64,000 nt of DNA, taken from positions 1 through 64,000 of the forward strand of contig JACJJM010000003.1 of the NCBI GenBank assembly GCA_016900015.1, given 5' to 3'. Source of the DNA: Phocaeicola coprophilus. Its GTDB lineage: Bacteria; Bacteroidota; Bacteroidia; Bacteroidales; Bacteroidaceae. Position 1 is the stretch's first letter. The number at the start of each line of letters is the position of its first letter. A program made the position numbers and the translations under genes. The notes under the pieces are model-generated. The model saw nothing but the letters and a program-made list of their open reading frames with translations. It ran no database searches and had not been told where the DNA came from. Below are positions 1 through 8,630 of this stretch, piece by piece.

Positions 1-318
1 TTCCATGCACGACAACTTGCATGATTATGCTAATTATCGTAACCGTATTCAATTTTCTTATTATAGTTCATTTAAACTTTTCCTAAGAGGACACTCTCCT
101 TGCTCATTTTTCTCATGTCCGGACATAAGTTTGCTCTTGCCCTAAAGAGACGCGCCTGACTCCGGATTCAATGGCCCGACCGTGAGGGCACAGCTTGGGA
201 ACAAAGGGCGTCCCCGGACGGAGTCTATGTCGGGCAGCCACCGAATCCAAGGCTACGTCGGACACCCTTAACAGCGCATGACAAGGGTGTCCGACGTCGG
301 GCAGGCATCTTCCGACTC
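1..318. other. Intergenic/edge stretch without a gene
   Basis: No convincing coding sequence is seen. The left edge is AT-rich, and the right part holds a strong hairpin (255-297) just beyond the stop of the minus-strand SLOG-like gene. Anything to the left of base 1 cannot be judged. Confidence 0.6.
255..297 (-). terminator. Strong hairpin downstream of the SLOG-like gene
   Basis: Fifteen bases (255-269, ACGTCGGACACCCTT) pair perfectly with 283-297 around a 13-base loop. It sits 22 bases after the minus-strand stop at 319, which suits a transcript end. No clear U-run follows on either strand, so it may be a terminator-like or mRNA-protecting hairpin rather than a classical intrinsic terminator. 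Confidence 0.5.
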
Positions 319-783
319 CTAACGCATCAGATAGCGCACATTGGAGCGATTGTGCACCTGCGCTTCGATGTTTCCTCCTTCGACGGCATAGCCGACCACA
401 ACGTCGTCAGCCATCGAAAGCATCATCTCATTGCGGTCAAAAGCTGACTGCCGGCTCACGCGGTGCACCGTCGCATCGCAATGGGTGACCACCAGCAGAC
501 GCTGTTCGGCAAAGGCGTCCATCACTTCAGCAGGCCATCGCTCAGGAAGTGTCTCTGCCAACACAAGAATCACGGGTATGCGTCTTCTCAAAAGCCACGT
601 GAACACTTGCTGTTCCATCGGGGAATGATTGCCACAGAGGATGCAGTCCTCCCATGCTGAAAGTGCGTCGGTCCACTCCCGAATCGTGACGTATGCCCCG
701 TCCGGCACCCGCCGCGAACAGAGAAAAGCCGTCTTGCGCCTTGAGAGGAGTTTCAGGTTGCCTGTCTGGTGAATGATTTCCAT
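319..783 (-). CDS. Short DprA/SLOG-like protein
   Basis: A 154-residue protein with an alternating strand-helix pattern. It has the segment TAFLCSRRVPDGAY near residues 18-31 and the segment CILCGNHSPMEQQVFTWLLR near 47-66, followed by a hydrophobic strand (PVILVLAETLP). This order recalls the Rossmann-like SLOG fold of DprA/Smf proteins, where a GSR-type loop and a later glycine loop bind nucleotide or single-stranded DNA. Full DprA is usually about 350 residues or more, so this would be only a minimal core without the N-terminal and winged-helix parts. The ATG at 783 is preceded by AAAAGAACG. The family call is inference from motif layout; it could be an unrelated nucleotide-binding protein. 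It appears monocistronic. Confidence 0.55.
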   Translation of the reverse strand: MEIIHQTGNLKLLSRRKTAFLCSRRVPDGAYVTIREWTDALSAWEDCILCGNHSPMEQQVFTWLLRRRIPVILVLAETLPERWPAEVMDAFAEQRLLVVTHCDATVHRVSRQSAFDRNEMMLSMADDVVVGYAVEGGNIEAQVHNRSNVRYLMR

Positions 784-935
784 AAACGTTCTTTTTAGCT
801 ATCAGATGAAGGGCCTGTTTCAGGAAAAGTCCGCCCGAAGCCCTTTTACCGTCATCGTCCGGACAAAAATATCCAATTCAAGCCAATAATCCACATATCT
901 TTCCGAAAATATGGCATCCGGCGACCTTTGACCAT

Positions 936-978
936 AAAAAAAATCCCTTCCTGATTCCTTGGCAGAATCAAGAAGGGA
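936..978 (-). terminator. Rho-independent terminator of hsp20
   Basis: On the minus strand a stem of TCCCTTC-n-TGATTC against GAATCA-n-GAAGGGA (plus positions 944-957 with 965-978) is followed directly by eight U (plus-strand A-run 936-943). It lies just downstream of the Hsp20 stop at 1011, a textbook intrinsic terminator. Confidence 0.85.
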
Positions 979-1010
979 CTTTCCCTCAGGCCATACACAC
1001 GCTTGCAGCG

Positions 1011-1448
1011 TCAACGGACTTCAATCACCCGATTGACCTTTGCTTTCTCTTCAGGTGTACGCTTCGGCAAGTCAATGGTCAAGACGCCATCAGCGACATT
1101 GGCGCTGATTCTTTCTTTCTCCACATCATCCGGCAAGACCAATGCCTGCTGGAATTTCGTGTATGAGAACTCGCGGCGCAGGTATCTCTTGTTGGTGTTC
1201 TCGCCTTCGTTCGTTTCTCTTTTCTTCTCCATCGTGATGACCAATTCGTTGTCCTCGGTCAAGTGGATGTTGAAGTCTTCCTTCGTCATACCCGGAGCTG
1301 CGACCTCCACTTTATACTCCTTGTCACTCTCGATGACATTGATTGCAGGAGCAGTCGCATTGGTTTTCACCATCCAGTCGTTATCAAAGAAATCATTAAA
1401 GATACTCGGTAACCAGTTCTGATTGTTGTATTTTCTACTCGGCATCAT
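1011..1448 (-). CDS. Small heat-shock protein, Hsp20/alpha-crystallin family
   Basis: A 145-residue ATP-independent holdase chaperone that binds unfolding proteins in the cytoplasm. The alpha-crystallin domain spans roughly residues 38-142. It opens with the typical APGMTKEDFNIHL strand, continues through ELVITMEKKRE and the basic RREFSY segment, and has the VADGVLTIDLPKR strand near 123-135. Length fits bacterial members (about 140-150 residues). The protein opens with Met-Met; an AGGAG lies nine bases before the first ATG, supporting the start at 1448. It is monocistronic with a strong terminator downstream (936-978). No CIRCE-type operator was recognised upstream, so heat control cannot be read from this sequence. 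Confidence 0.93.
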   Translation of the reverse strand: MMPSRKYNNQNWLPSIFNDFFDNDWMVKTNATAPAINVIESDKEYKVEVAAPGMTKEDFNIHLTEDNELVITMEKKRETNEGENTNKRYLRREFSYTKFQQALVLPDDVEKERISANVADGVLTIDLPKRTPEEKAKVNRVIEVR

Positions 1449-1805
1449 AATTTTAATCTCCTATTTTTAGTTATTGTTTTCTGATTTGTTCTGTTTGAAC
1501 TCCTCCGCCTTTCGGCTTCGTCGTTCGCTTAAAGTATTGCAAATGATATGCCTGAATGAAAAATTGACAGATGCCGAAGTGCGAATTTAAACCTTGGCAA
1601 ACTTCTTTAAACTTAGAATGAGGGATTTTTAATCTATGCAAACTTCATTCACCCTTTCCTTCCATAACCGACTCTGAAAGGCAGACTTTTTGTCATGTTC
1701 GAACACATTTTAAGAAGATTTCTTATTTCTATTGCAATCATGAGGTCATTTCAAAAAAAATCCGTATATTTGGTAACACGTAAACAATTAAATAATCCAC
1801 TAAGC
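1449..1805. other. Intergenic region between hsp20 and the DUF2004-like gene
   Basis: About 357 bases between divergent genes. It is AT-rich and should hold both promoters. A clear TAnnTTTG box is seen only for the plus-strand gene (1765-1772). The longest open frame running through here (from 1695) would start upstream of that promoter, so it is not taken as the gene start. Confidence 0.6.
1765..1772 (+). promoter_or_regulatory. Promoter -7 box TATATTTG
   Basis: Exact match to the Bacteroidetes -7 consensus TAnnTTTG, 33 bases before the ATG at 1806. No good -33 TTTG is seen at the expected distance. It supports the downstream start for the DUF2004-like gene. Confidence 0.55.
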
Positions 1806-2297
1806 ATGAAAACTCCAGTTTCGTATTTTGGCACAATTGATTCTGATACATTCCATCAAAGCTATGGAGCACGTATCACACTTGAAAATCATGATGTTTT
1901 TCTGGACTTGAACTTCTATACAGTCAGTCCGGAAAGTGACGGTTGGGCAAACATCTGCAACAGCTACCTGGAAAACTTATCCGCCTACAAGCAAGCTGTG
2001 GAAACTGCCATACTCAAAAATTTTAAAGAAAACGGGGAAGCCAGGAAATACATAAACTTCCACCTCAAGGAACTAAGTTCCAACACCTTGAAAAAAATGA
2101 TGCATCCGACAGACGCTTCACAGCCGAACGATGAACGCCTGCTCTCCCTGCTGCAACTCAAACGCATCGGATTCTATCCCGGAGACAGCATCTATGCAGT
2201 GTGGGACTACACATTGGGATGGCAATACACGGACCAACTCCTCGTCGGCAACACGGACAACCGAGGTCTCGTGAAATACATCTCATGGGAAAGCTGA
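1806..2297 (+). CDS. DUF2004-like protein of unknown function
   Basis: A 163-residue soluble protein with no signal peptide or membrane segment. The N-terminal half is strand-rich, with YFGTIDSDTFHQSYGARI and HDVFLDLNFYTV. The middle is helical (NSYLENLSAYKQAVETAI), and the C-terminus is again strand-like, ending in DYTLGWQYTDQLLVGN. This architecture resembles DUF2004 proteins, often found near polymorphic toxin or immunity-type genes, but no toxin is nearby. The ATG at 1806 is chosen over the longer frame from 1695 because a promoter box lies between them. The gene is AT-richer than its neighbours, which may mean recent acquisition. The family assignment is from memory of the motif pattern and only moderately sure. 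Confidence 0.7.
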   Translation: MKTPVSYFGTIDSDTFHQSYGARITLENHDVFLDLNFYTVSPESDGWANICNSYLENLSAYKQAVETAILKNFKENGEARKYINFHLKELSSNTLKKMMHPTDASQPNDERLLSLLQLKRIGFYPGDSIYAVWDYTLGWQYTDQLLVGNTDNRGLVKYISWES

Positions 2298-2309
2298 GAC
2301 CGTCTGTCC

Positions 2310-2621
2310 CTATGGCAAACATTTAAGCCGGAGGACTGTGCCGCCTGCATAGTCCGAGGCTTCTATGTGCCACACATGAGTGCCGGGCTTGCTTAAAAGC
2401 CAATGCACGACGTCGTCAAACGAGGCCGGAAGCAGACAATCAGCCTCTTCCCATCCGGAAAACACGGCTACCCCTCCTATCCACTCCGTAAACGGCAACT
2501 CCTCCGTCAGGGGATAATGTTCCACACATCGGCCTTCCACCGTCGTAACGACTTGCTGCCGGCATACGACATCCTCTCCCGCATAAAGGAGATGCACCGC
2601 ATAATGTCTGCGACCTGCCAT
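2310..2621 (-). CDS. Small conserved protein of unknown function
   Basis: A 103-residue protein with many aromatic and acidic residues (for example GRRHYAVHLLYAGEDVV at the start and GTHVWHIEASDY near the end) and no signal peptide. I do not recognise a domain. It starts six bases after the stop of the DUF4296 lipoprotein on the same strand, so it is probably the last gene of the ileS-lspA operon. It ends 12 bases from the convergent DUF2004-like gene, with no obvious terminator between them. Confidence 0.65.
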   Translation of the reverse strand: MAGRRHYAVHLLYAGEDVVCRQQVVTTVEGRCVEHYPLTEELPFTEWIGGVAVFSGWEEADCLLPASFDDVVHWLLSKPGTHVWHIEASDYAGGTVLRLKCLP

Positions 2622-2627
2622 AGCTTC

Positions 2628-3581
2628 CTACTTGTCTGTCCGCTGCTGGCGGCGCAATTCCTGCGGACTGCTGCGACGACGCACGGTCCGTTGCAACTCC
2701 GGCACCGTATCCCTTGCCTGGATGCTATCCTTGCGTGTAGCGGGTTTCTTTGCTTCCAGCGAGTCCTTCTTGGCAGCCTGTCGTTCGTTCGCTTTCCGCA
2801 ATGCTTCCAGTTCTCTCGCAGGAGCGTGATAGCGGGTCAAAGCGATGTCTTGCAGCACGACAGGCACGGGTTCGGATGTCACCGAATCTTTGTAGAACAC
2901 AAAACCTTGCATGCTCTTCATGGGCAATGTATCAGCCTTGACCGTCAGCTGCTGCATCCCCTCTCCGGCCAGCAGACGCACGACGCTATGGGTCGAGTCA
3001 TTCCGGTAACGAACCGTCAAGCCTGCATACAGCTTGCTGTCACTCTTCACGAGCTTAGAGACATTCATCTGCCAGACAAAGCGGTCCAGAGGATGGAACG
3101 TCGTGTCTGTCTCCATCTCAAAGGTCAGCTTGTTGGTCAATGGTGCAGCCGTCAGCACATACATCTCCCGTTCGTTCCACAGTCTGACCGTGTCGCCGGA
3201 AGCGACACCGCCTTTTTTCCTCGTCTGATAGAGTTGCACCAAGTTCTTGTTGGCCTCGTCATAACGCCGCTCCAGGTTCTTGTAGATATTTCCAAGCTCC
3301 TCCATGTTGCGTGTGTACCAGACCATCGAACTGTCGAATTCAGCTTTTGTCACATGATGCTTCTCAAAAACATACTGAAGCAACAATTCGCGCTTATAGC
3401 GCTCCTCACCATTGTATTCAGAGCCTAAGGCCTGTGCCAGGTGATAGTCATAAAGTATGTTTTCCATCTCGGCAGGTTTGATGACCTCTGAAGGCATCTT
3501 TTTCTTGCAAGAAGCAAGAGACAAACAACCGGCCAATGCGAACATAAGCAGAATACGATCAAGCAGCGTCCTTCTTTTCAT
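2628..3581 (-). CDS. DUF4296 lipoprotein
   Basis: A 317-residue predicted lipoprotein. The signal sequence is followed by a lipobox-like LSLASC with Cys25, then lysines (CKKK), so it should be lipid-anchored in the envelope. The segment IKPAEMENILYDYHLAQALG after the anchor is the hallmark of DUF4296. A long charged C-terminal region (about 245-317, rich in Ala, Lys, Arg and Asp) looks disordered or coiled. Function is unknown. The start overlaps the end of lspA by 23 bases, implying translational coupling. Being next to signal peptidase II, which matures lipoproteins, is suggestive but not evidence of a shared role. Confidence 0.85.
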   Translation of the reverse strand: MKRRTLLDRILLMFALAGCLSLASCKKKMPSEVIKPAEMENILYDYHLAQALGSEYNGEERYKRELLLQYVFEKHHVTKAEFDSSMVWYTRNMEELGNIYKNLERRYDEANKNLVQLYQTRKKGGVASGDTVRLWNEREMYVLTAAPLTNKLTFEMETDTTFHPLDRFVWQMNVSKLVKSDSKLYAGLTVRYRNDSTHSVVRLLAGEGMQQLTVKADTLPMKSMQGFVFYKDSVTSEPVPVVLQDIALTRYHAPARELEALRKANERQAAKKDSLEAKKPATRKDSIQARDTVPELQRTVRRRSSPQELRRQQRTDK

Positions 3582-4227
3582 TACTATTATTCTTCTTCTG
3601 AGGATTGTTTGACGAAGAAAGTTGATTCAATGAGTTTCCATAAAAGAGCAACAAGGCGATGATGCCGCAACTAATCGCCGCATCCGCAAAGTTGAATATC
3701 GGGCTAAAGAAGATGAAACGTTTGCCTCCCACCAACGGTAGCCAATCCGGCCAATAGGTGTCTATGATGGGAAAATAGAACATATCGACGACCCGGCCAT
3801 GAAACAGCGACGTATAACCTTCGCCCCACGGAACGAACCGGGCCAACTGGAACGGCGTGCTTTCAGAGAAGATTTCACCATAGAACACGCTATCAATGAT
3901 ATTGCCCGCAGCTCCGGCCAATATCAACGACAGGCACACGATAAAGCCTGTTTTCATCGTGCCCTTCTTCACCAGTTTACATAAATAATAAGCGATGGCC
4001 CCCACGGCTACAATGCGGAATACAGTCAGAAACAATTTTCCGAATATCTCCATGCCGAAGGCCATTCCGTTGTTTTCCGTAAAATAGATATAGAACCAAT
4101 CGGTGACCCGTATGCTCTCATGAAAATACATCGATGTCTTAACTGCAATCTTGATTACTTGGTCTATAACCAGGACCAACACTATGATTGCGACGGAAAG
4201 TCTTCCCTGTGTCAATAACTTGTTCAT
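3559..4227 (-). CDS. lspA: Lipoprotein signal peptidase (signal peptidase II)
   Basis: A 222-residue inner-membrane aspartyl protease that cleaves prolipoproteins after lipid attachment to the +1 cysteine. Four membrane segments are visible. The conserved catalytic Asp pair is seen in GAAGNIIDSVFYG and NFADAAISCG, and the family motif TENNGMAFGM lies near the first loop. It is longer than E. coli LspA (about 164 residues) because of an extra loop (FSESTPFQLARFVPWGEGY) and a Lys/Asn-rich tail, both common in Bacteroidetes. I chose the ATG at 4227: the longer frame from 4281 adds a non-conserved N-terminus, and an AGAAAG element lies directly before 4227. Operon member between the DksA-like gene and the DUF4296 lipoprotein. 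Confidence 0.93.
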   Translation of the reverse strand: MNKLLTQGRLSVAIIVLVLVIDQVIKIAVKTSMYFHESIRVTDWFYIYFTENNGMAFGMEIFGKLFLTVFRIVAVGAIAYYLCKLVKKGTMKTGFIVCLSLILAGAAGNIIDSVFYGEIFSESTPFQLARFVPWGEGYTSLFHGRVVDMFYFPIIDTYWPDWLPLVGGKRFIFFSPIFNFADAAISCGIIALLLFYGNSLNQLSSSNNPQKKNNSNEKKDAA

Positions 4228-4340
4228 CTTCTTTCTATGCCCTTGTATAAAAACTAAGGAAGAACGCAAACCACACGCCAAGACAAGGGACGACCTTCCC
4301 TCTTGTGTAATTCACGTTCTTCCTCCAGTCGGACTATCAT

Positions 4341-4718
4341 TTATTTCTTTGCCTGCTTAGCTTCGATACTCAGTGTGGCATGCGGCACGGCACGCAGACG
4401 TTCTGCCGGAATCAGCTTGCCGGTCTCGCGGCAAATGCCATAAGTCTTGTTTTCTATGCGCACCAATGCAGCTTGCAGTCCCTGAATGAACTTCAGCTCG
4501 CGCTGTGCCAATCGGGTCGTTTCTTCCTTTGACAGCGTGTTGGCTCCTTCTTCCAATATCTTATAGGTAGGAGACGTGTCACCCACATCGTTGCCATCTA
4601 CATTCATCATGCTATCTCTCAACTGCTCATAATTCTTTTGAGCAACTGCCAGTTTTTCAAGGATGATAGCCTTAAACTCTTCCAACTCTGCATCTGAGTA
4701 TCTAGTCTTCTCAGCCAT
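4341..4718 (-). CDS. TraR/DksA-family protein with a reduced zinc finger
   Basis: A 125-residue protein of the DksA type. These proteins bind in the RNA polymerase secondary channel and tune transcription, often with ppGpp. The N-terminal two-thirds is a helical hairpin (FKAIILEKLAVAQKNYEQLR to RELKFIQGLQAALVRIENK), and the C-terminal zinc-finger region reads YGICRETGKLIPAERLRAVP. Only one of the four zinc-binding cysteines of classical DksA remains (CRET instead of CxxC, and ATLSIEAK instead of a second CxxC). The DVGDTSP stretch sits where the coiled-coil tip would be. It lies 30 bases after ileS in the same operon. Whether it still binds polymerase without the full zinc site cannot be told from sequence. 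Confidence 0.85.
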   Translation of the reverse strand: MAEKTRYSDAELEEFKAIILEKLAVAQKNYEQLRDSMMNVDGNDVGDTSPTYKILEEGANTLSKEETTRLAQRELKFIQGLQAALVRIENKTYGICRETGKLIPAERLRAVPHATLSIEAKQAKK

Positions 4719-4748
4719 AGGTAATAATTATAGTTTTAAGATTAAGAT

Positions 4749-7700
4749 TTAGTTTCTTGTTACTTTAACAGACAACGTGAAATCATCAAAGTCAAGCTCT
4801 GTCCCATCCTCCACGGTGTCAACCAGTTCCAGCGAATTGGCTAAAACTTGGTTACAAATATAACCATTATATTCCATCACAGCATCATCCGTTTGAGAAT
4901 TTTTAGACAAGCGTATTCTGATACGGTCTGTTATCTCATAACCACTGTTCTTGCGGATGTTCTGGATACGGTTCACCAGCTCGCGGGCGATGCCTTCGCG
5001 ACGCAAAGATTCCGTGATGACGATGTCGAGCGCGACGGTGATACGCCCGTCGTTGGCCACCAGCCAGCCCGGGATGTCCTCGCTGATGATTTCCACGTCG
5101 GCTGCTTCGATGACGGCTTCGCCTGCCGGAAGAGCCAGCGCATAGCGGCCTTGGCTTTCCAGTTCGGCGATGGCATCCTGCGACATCGCAGCGACGGCAG
5201 CGGTCACGGCTCCCATCTGTTTGCCGAATTTCGGGCCAAGAGCCTTGAAGTTGCACTTCACCTTCTTCACGAGGATGGCCCTGTCATTTTCCACAAACTT
5301 CAATTCCTTCACATTGACCTCGCTCAGGATGAGTGCTTTCATGGATTCCAGGCGGGCACGTTGCTCGGCGTCGGCTGCCGGCACCATGATGCACTGCAGG
5401 GGCTGGCGCACCTTGATGTTCACCTTGCGGCGCAGGGCCAGCACCATCGAAGTGATGTCCTGGGCCATCTGCATGCGGGTCTCCAGTTCCGGGTCAATCA
5501 TGGCCGCATCCCATTCGGGGAACTTGGCCAGATGGACAGACACGACATTGTCACGACCTGTCACGGCAATCAAGTCCTTGTACAGGCGGTCAGCGTAGAA
5601 CGGCGCGATGGGGGCCATCAGTTTGGCCACAGTCTCCAGGCAGACATACAGCGTCTGGTAGGCCGACAGCTTGTCGGTCGACATGGCATTGCCCCAGAAA
5701 CGTTTGCGGTTCAGGCGGACATACCAGTTCGACAGGTTGTCATTCACGAAGTCCTGAATCAGGCGGCCGGCTTTCGTCGGTTCATAGTCATTGTAGCAAG
5801 CATCGACATCCTTCACCAACGAATTGAGGACGGACAGAATCCAGCGGTCGATTTCCGGACGTTCGGACATCGGCACGTCAGGCTCGGCATATTCGAAACC
5901 GTCGACATTGGCATAGAGGACGAAGAAAGAATACGTGTTGTAGAGCGTGCCGAAGAATTTGCGGCGCACTTCATCCACACCCTTGCTGTCGAACTTCAGG
6001 TTGTCCCACGGGGAAGAGTTCGTCAGGATATACCAGCGCAGGGGGTCAGAGCCATATTCTTCAATGGCGCCGAAGGGGTCGACGGCATTGCCCAGGCGCT
6101 TGGACATCTTGTTGCCGTTCTTGTCAAGCACCAGTCCGTTGGACACGACAGTCTTGTAGGCCACGCTGTCGAACACCATCGTGGCGATGGCATGCAGCGT
6201 GAAAAACCAGCCGCGTGTCTGGTCGACGCCTTCAGCGATGAAGTCGGCGGGATAGACTTCACGCTTGTCAAAGTCCTCCTTGTGCTCGAAGGGATAGTGT
6301 ATCTGCGCATACGGCATCGCACCCGAATCAAACCATACGTCGATCAGGTCCGTCTCGCGCTTCATGGGCAGACCGCTCTCCGACACGAGGATGATGTCAT
6401 CCACGTAGGGACGGTGGAGGTCGATTTTATCATAGTTTTCTTTCGTATAGACTCCCGGCACGAATCCGCTGTCCTTATAAGGGTTGGACTTCATGAAACC
6501 GGCAGCTACTGATTTCTCGATTTCATTGTAAAGCTCCTCCAACGAACCGATACAGATTTCTTCCTTGTTCTCCGAGCGCCAGATGGGCAGCGGCGTGCCC
6601 CAATAGCGCGAACGGCTCAAGTTCCAGTCGTTGAGGTTTTCCAGCCACTTGCCGAAACGGCCCGTGCCCGTCGACTCGGGTTTCCACTTGATGGTCTTGT
6701 TCAGCTCGATCATGCGGTCCTTGCAGGCCGTCGAGCGGATAAACCAGCTGTCGAGCGGATAGTAGAGCACCGGTTTGTCCGTGCGCCAGCAGTGCGGGTA
6801 GTTGTGCACGTGTTTCTCGATTTTGAATGCCTGGTTGGCAGCCTTCATCTGCATGCAGAGGGAGATGTCGAGCGTCTCGTCCTTGTCCGTCAGGCTGGGG
6901 TCGTAGGCATTCTTCACGAAGCGGCCTTCATACTGCTTGTAGAGTTCGACATTGACATAGTCCTTGACAAAGTCTTCGTCCAGGTCGCTCAGCAGGTAGA
7001 ACTTACCTTGCAGGTCGACCATCGGGCGACGTTCGCCTTTCTTGTCGACCACCTGGAGCGGCGGTATGCCGGCAGCCTTTGCCACCTGGGCATCGTCCGC
7101 ACCAAACGTCGGCGCGATGTGTACGATACCCGTACCGTCTTCCGTCGTCACATAATCACCCGGTATCACACGGAACGCACCTTCGCCCGGATTGACCCAT
7201 GGGAACAGTTGCTCATACTCCATGCCGACCAAGTCCGGTCCCTTGTATTCACCGACGATTTTGAAAGGTATCAACTTGTCGCCCGGCTTATAGTCATCAA
7301 GCGAAAGGCCCTCGGCTTTCTTGTTGAAATGCGTGTAAAGCAACGCTTTGGCAAGAACGACCGTAATCTTCTCCCCCGTGTAGCCGTTGTAAGACTGCAC
7401 GGCCACGTAGTCAATCTTCGGGCCGACACACAGCGCCGTGTTTGAAGGCAGTGTCCACGGGGTCGTCGTCCAAGCCAGGAAGTAGGGTGTGCCCCACTCG
7501 GCCATCTCAGGCTTCGGGTTCTTCATCCGGAACTGTGCCACGACGGTCGTGTCCTTCACGTCGCGGTAACAGCCGGGCTGGTTCAGTTCATGCGAGCTCA
7601 GTCCCGTGCCGGCAGCCGGCGAATACGGTTGGATGGTGTATCCCTTATACAGCAAGCCTTTGCTGTAGAGTTGCTTCAGCAGCCACCACAGAGTCTCGAT

Positions 7701-8171
7701 ATAAGCGTTTTCATACGTGATGTACGGATGGTCCAAGTCCACCCAGTAGCCCATCTTGTGGGTCAGGTCGGTCCATTCCTTGGTGAATTTCATCACGTCG
7801 TGGCGGCACTCTTTGTTGTAGTCGGCGACGGAAATCGTCTTTCCGATGTCTTCCTTCGTGATGCCCAACTTCTTCTCCACGCCCAGCTCGACGGGAAGTC
7901 CGTGTGTGTCCCATCCGGCCTTGCGTTTCACCAGGAAACCTTTCATCGTCTTATATCGGCAAAACGTGTCCTTGATGGAACGCGCCATCACGTGGTGAAT
8001 GCCCGGCATGCCGTTGGCCGAAGGAGGACCTTCATAAAACACAAACGAAGGACAGCCTTCACGTTCCGTCATACTCTTGGAGAAAACGTCGTTTTCATCC
8101 CACTCTTTCAACACGTCTTTGTTCACCTGTGACAGGTCGAGCTGACCATACTCAGCAAATCTCTTACCCAT
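4749..8171 (-). CDS. ileS: Isoleucyl-tRNA synthetase
   Basis: A 1140-residue class I synthetase charging tRNA-Ile. The ATP-binding HIGH-type motif appears as GMPGIHHVMA near residues 54-63 within GPPSANG, and the KMSKR loop is at about 688-692 (KNGNKMSKRLGN). Between them lies the large CP1 editing domain, with WTTTPWTLPSNTA typical of Ile/Val/Leu enzymes. The anticodon-binding domain follows (PEIDRWILSVLNSLVKDV). The long C-terminus and the HIGH variant resemble the eukaryote-like (type 2) IleRS class, the class often associated with lower mupirocin sensitivity; this is inference only. It is the first gene of a five-gene minus-strand operon, with a TAATTTTG promoter box at 8217-8224. Confidence 0.97.
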   Translation of the reverse strand: MGKRFAEYGQLDLSQVNKDVLKEWDENDVFSKSMTEREGCPSFVFYEGPPSANGMPGIHHVMARSIKDTFCRYKTMKGFLVKRKAGWDTHGLPVELGVEKKLGITKEDIGKTISVADYNKECRHDVMKFTKEWTDLTHKMGYWVDLDHPYITYENAYIETLWWLLKQLYSKGLLYKGYTIQPYSPAAGTGLSSHELNQPGCYRDVKDTTVVAQFRMKNPKPEMAEWGTPYFLAWTTTPWTLPSNTALCVGPKIDYVAVQSYNGYTGEKITVVLAKALLYTHFNKKAEGLSLDDYKPGDKLIPFKIVGEYKGPDLVGMEYEQLFPWVNPGEGAFRVIPGDYVTTEDGTGIVHIAPTFGADDAQVAKAAGIPPLQVVDKKGERRPMVDLQGKFYLLSDLDEDFVKDYVNVELYKQYEGRFVKNAYDPSLTDKDETLDISLCMQMKAANQAFKIEKHVHNYPHCWRTDKPVLYYPLDSWFIRSTACKDRMIELNKTIKWKPESTGTGRFGKWLENLNDWNLSRSRYWGTPLPIWRSENKEEICIGSLEELYNEIEKSVAAGFMKSNPYKDSGFVPGVYTKENYDKIDLHRPYVDDIILVSESGLPMKRETDLIDVWFDSGAMPYAQIHYPFEHKEDFDKREVYPADFIAEGVDQTRGWFFTLHAIATMVFDSVAYKTVVSNGLVLDKNGNKMSKRLGNAVDPFGAIEEYGSDPLRWYILTNSSPWDNLKFDSKGVDEVRRKFFGTLYNTYSFFVLYANVDGFEYAEPDVPMSERPEIDRWILSVLNSLVKDVDACYNDYEPTKAGRLIQDFVNDNLSNWYVRLNRKRFWGNAMSTDKLSAYQTLYVCLETVAKLMAPIAPFYADRLYKDLIAVTGRDNVVSVHLAKFPEWDAAMIDPELETRMQMAQDITSMVLALRRKVNIKVRQPLQCIMVPAADAEQRARLESMKALILSEVNVKELKFVENDRAILVKKVKCNFKALGPKFGKQMGAVTAAVAAMSQDAIAELESQGRYALALPAGEAVIEAADVEIISEDIPGWLVANDGRITVALDIVITESLRREGIARELVNRIQNIRKNSGYEITDRIRIRLSKNSQTDDAVMEYNGYICNQVLANSLELVDTVEDGTELDFDDFTLSVKVTRN

Positions 8172-8216
8172 AAGCTATGATATGTTTTTTTTGTTGTCTT
8201 CTCTTTTAATAACGCG

Positions 8217-8224
8217 CAAAATTA
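8217..8224 (-). promoter_or_regulatory. Promoter -7 box of the ileS operon
   Basis: The minus strand reads TAATTTTG, an exact TAnnTTTG match, 45 bases upstream of the ileS ATG. No -33 TTTG is visible at 19-21 bases. Confidence 0.5.
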
Positions 8225-8547
8225 CAAGAAAAAAGATTAGAAGGAAATATTTAAGTCGCAAAAAGGTTGAAAATGACGTTCACCACACGACCCGCCGACC
8301 AGCCCCGACATCACCGTGAACAGCTTCGTGGACACCGCTCCTGCCCGCCTTCCTTCCGGCTTCCGGACAGATTCCATTCCGTCGTCGGATACCCTTCATT
8401 CCGGCGCAGCCTTGTTTCCCCGCTCCTTCTCTCAACAGTTTCGCCGTCGGCGGCGAAATCTTTTCTTTTTGGAGGTTTTTCTTTTCTTTGCTTTTCTTTG
8501 CTTTGTGTGCTTATTTCGGGGAAAAAGTACATCTCAAGCACCTTTTG

Positions 8548-8585
8548 GCGGGAAAAAATGTACTAAAAACGACACTTTTTCCCGC
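8548..8585 (-). terminator. Hairpin downstream of mutY
   Basis: GCGGGAAAAAATGT (8548-8561) pairs with ACACTTTTTCCCGC (8572-8585) with one G-T wobble and a 10-base loop. It lies about 45 bases after the mutY stop. No distinct U-run follows, so termination is plausible but unproven. Confidence 0.45.
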
Positions 8586-8630
8586 GATTCCCGAAGGAAA
8601 ACAAGGATAACATCCTATCATACAGCCGAT

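Larger units (their letters stand above)
8172..8630. other. Intergenic region between ileS and mutY
   Basis: About 460 bases between two minus-strand genes. It holds the ileS promoter box (8217-8224) and a hairpin (8548-8585) downstream of mutY. Several open frames cross it on both strands, but they have no recognisable domain, overlap each other and sit in low-complexity sequence (repeated CTTTTCTTTG), so no gene is called. Confidence 0.6.

Noticed and set aside
820-1014. 64-codon minus-strand frame after hsp20
   Set aside because: It begins with TTG overlapping the Hsp20 stop and runs through the terminator hairpin; not credible as a gene.
2403-3428. 341-codon plus-strand frame opposite the DUF4296 gene
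   Set aside because: It overlaps well-supported minus-strand genes and shows no domain.
4848-6512. 554-codon plus-strand open frame opposite ileS
   Set aside because: Antisense shadow of a clear ileS gene; composition typical of a reversed GC-rich coding strand.
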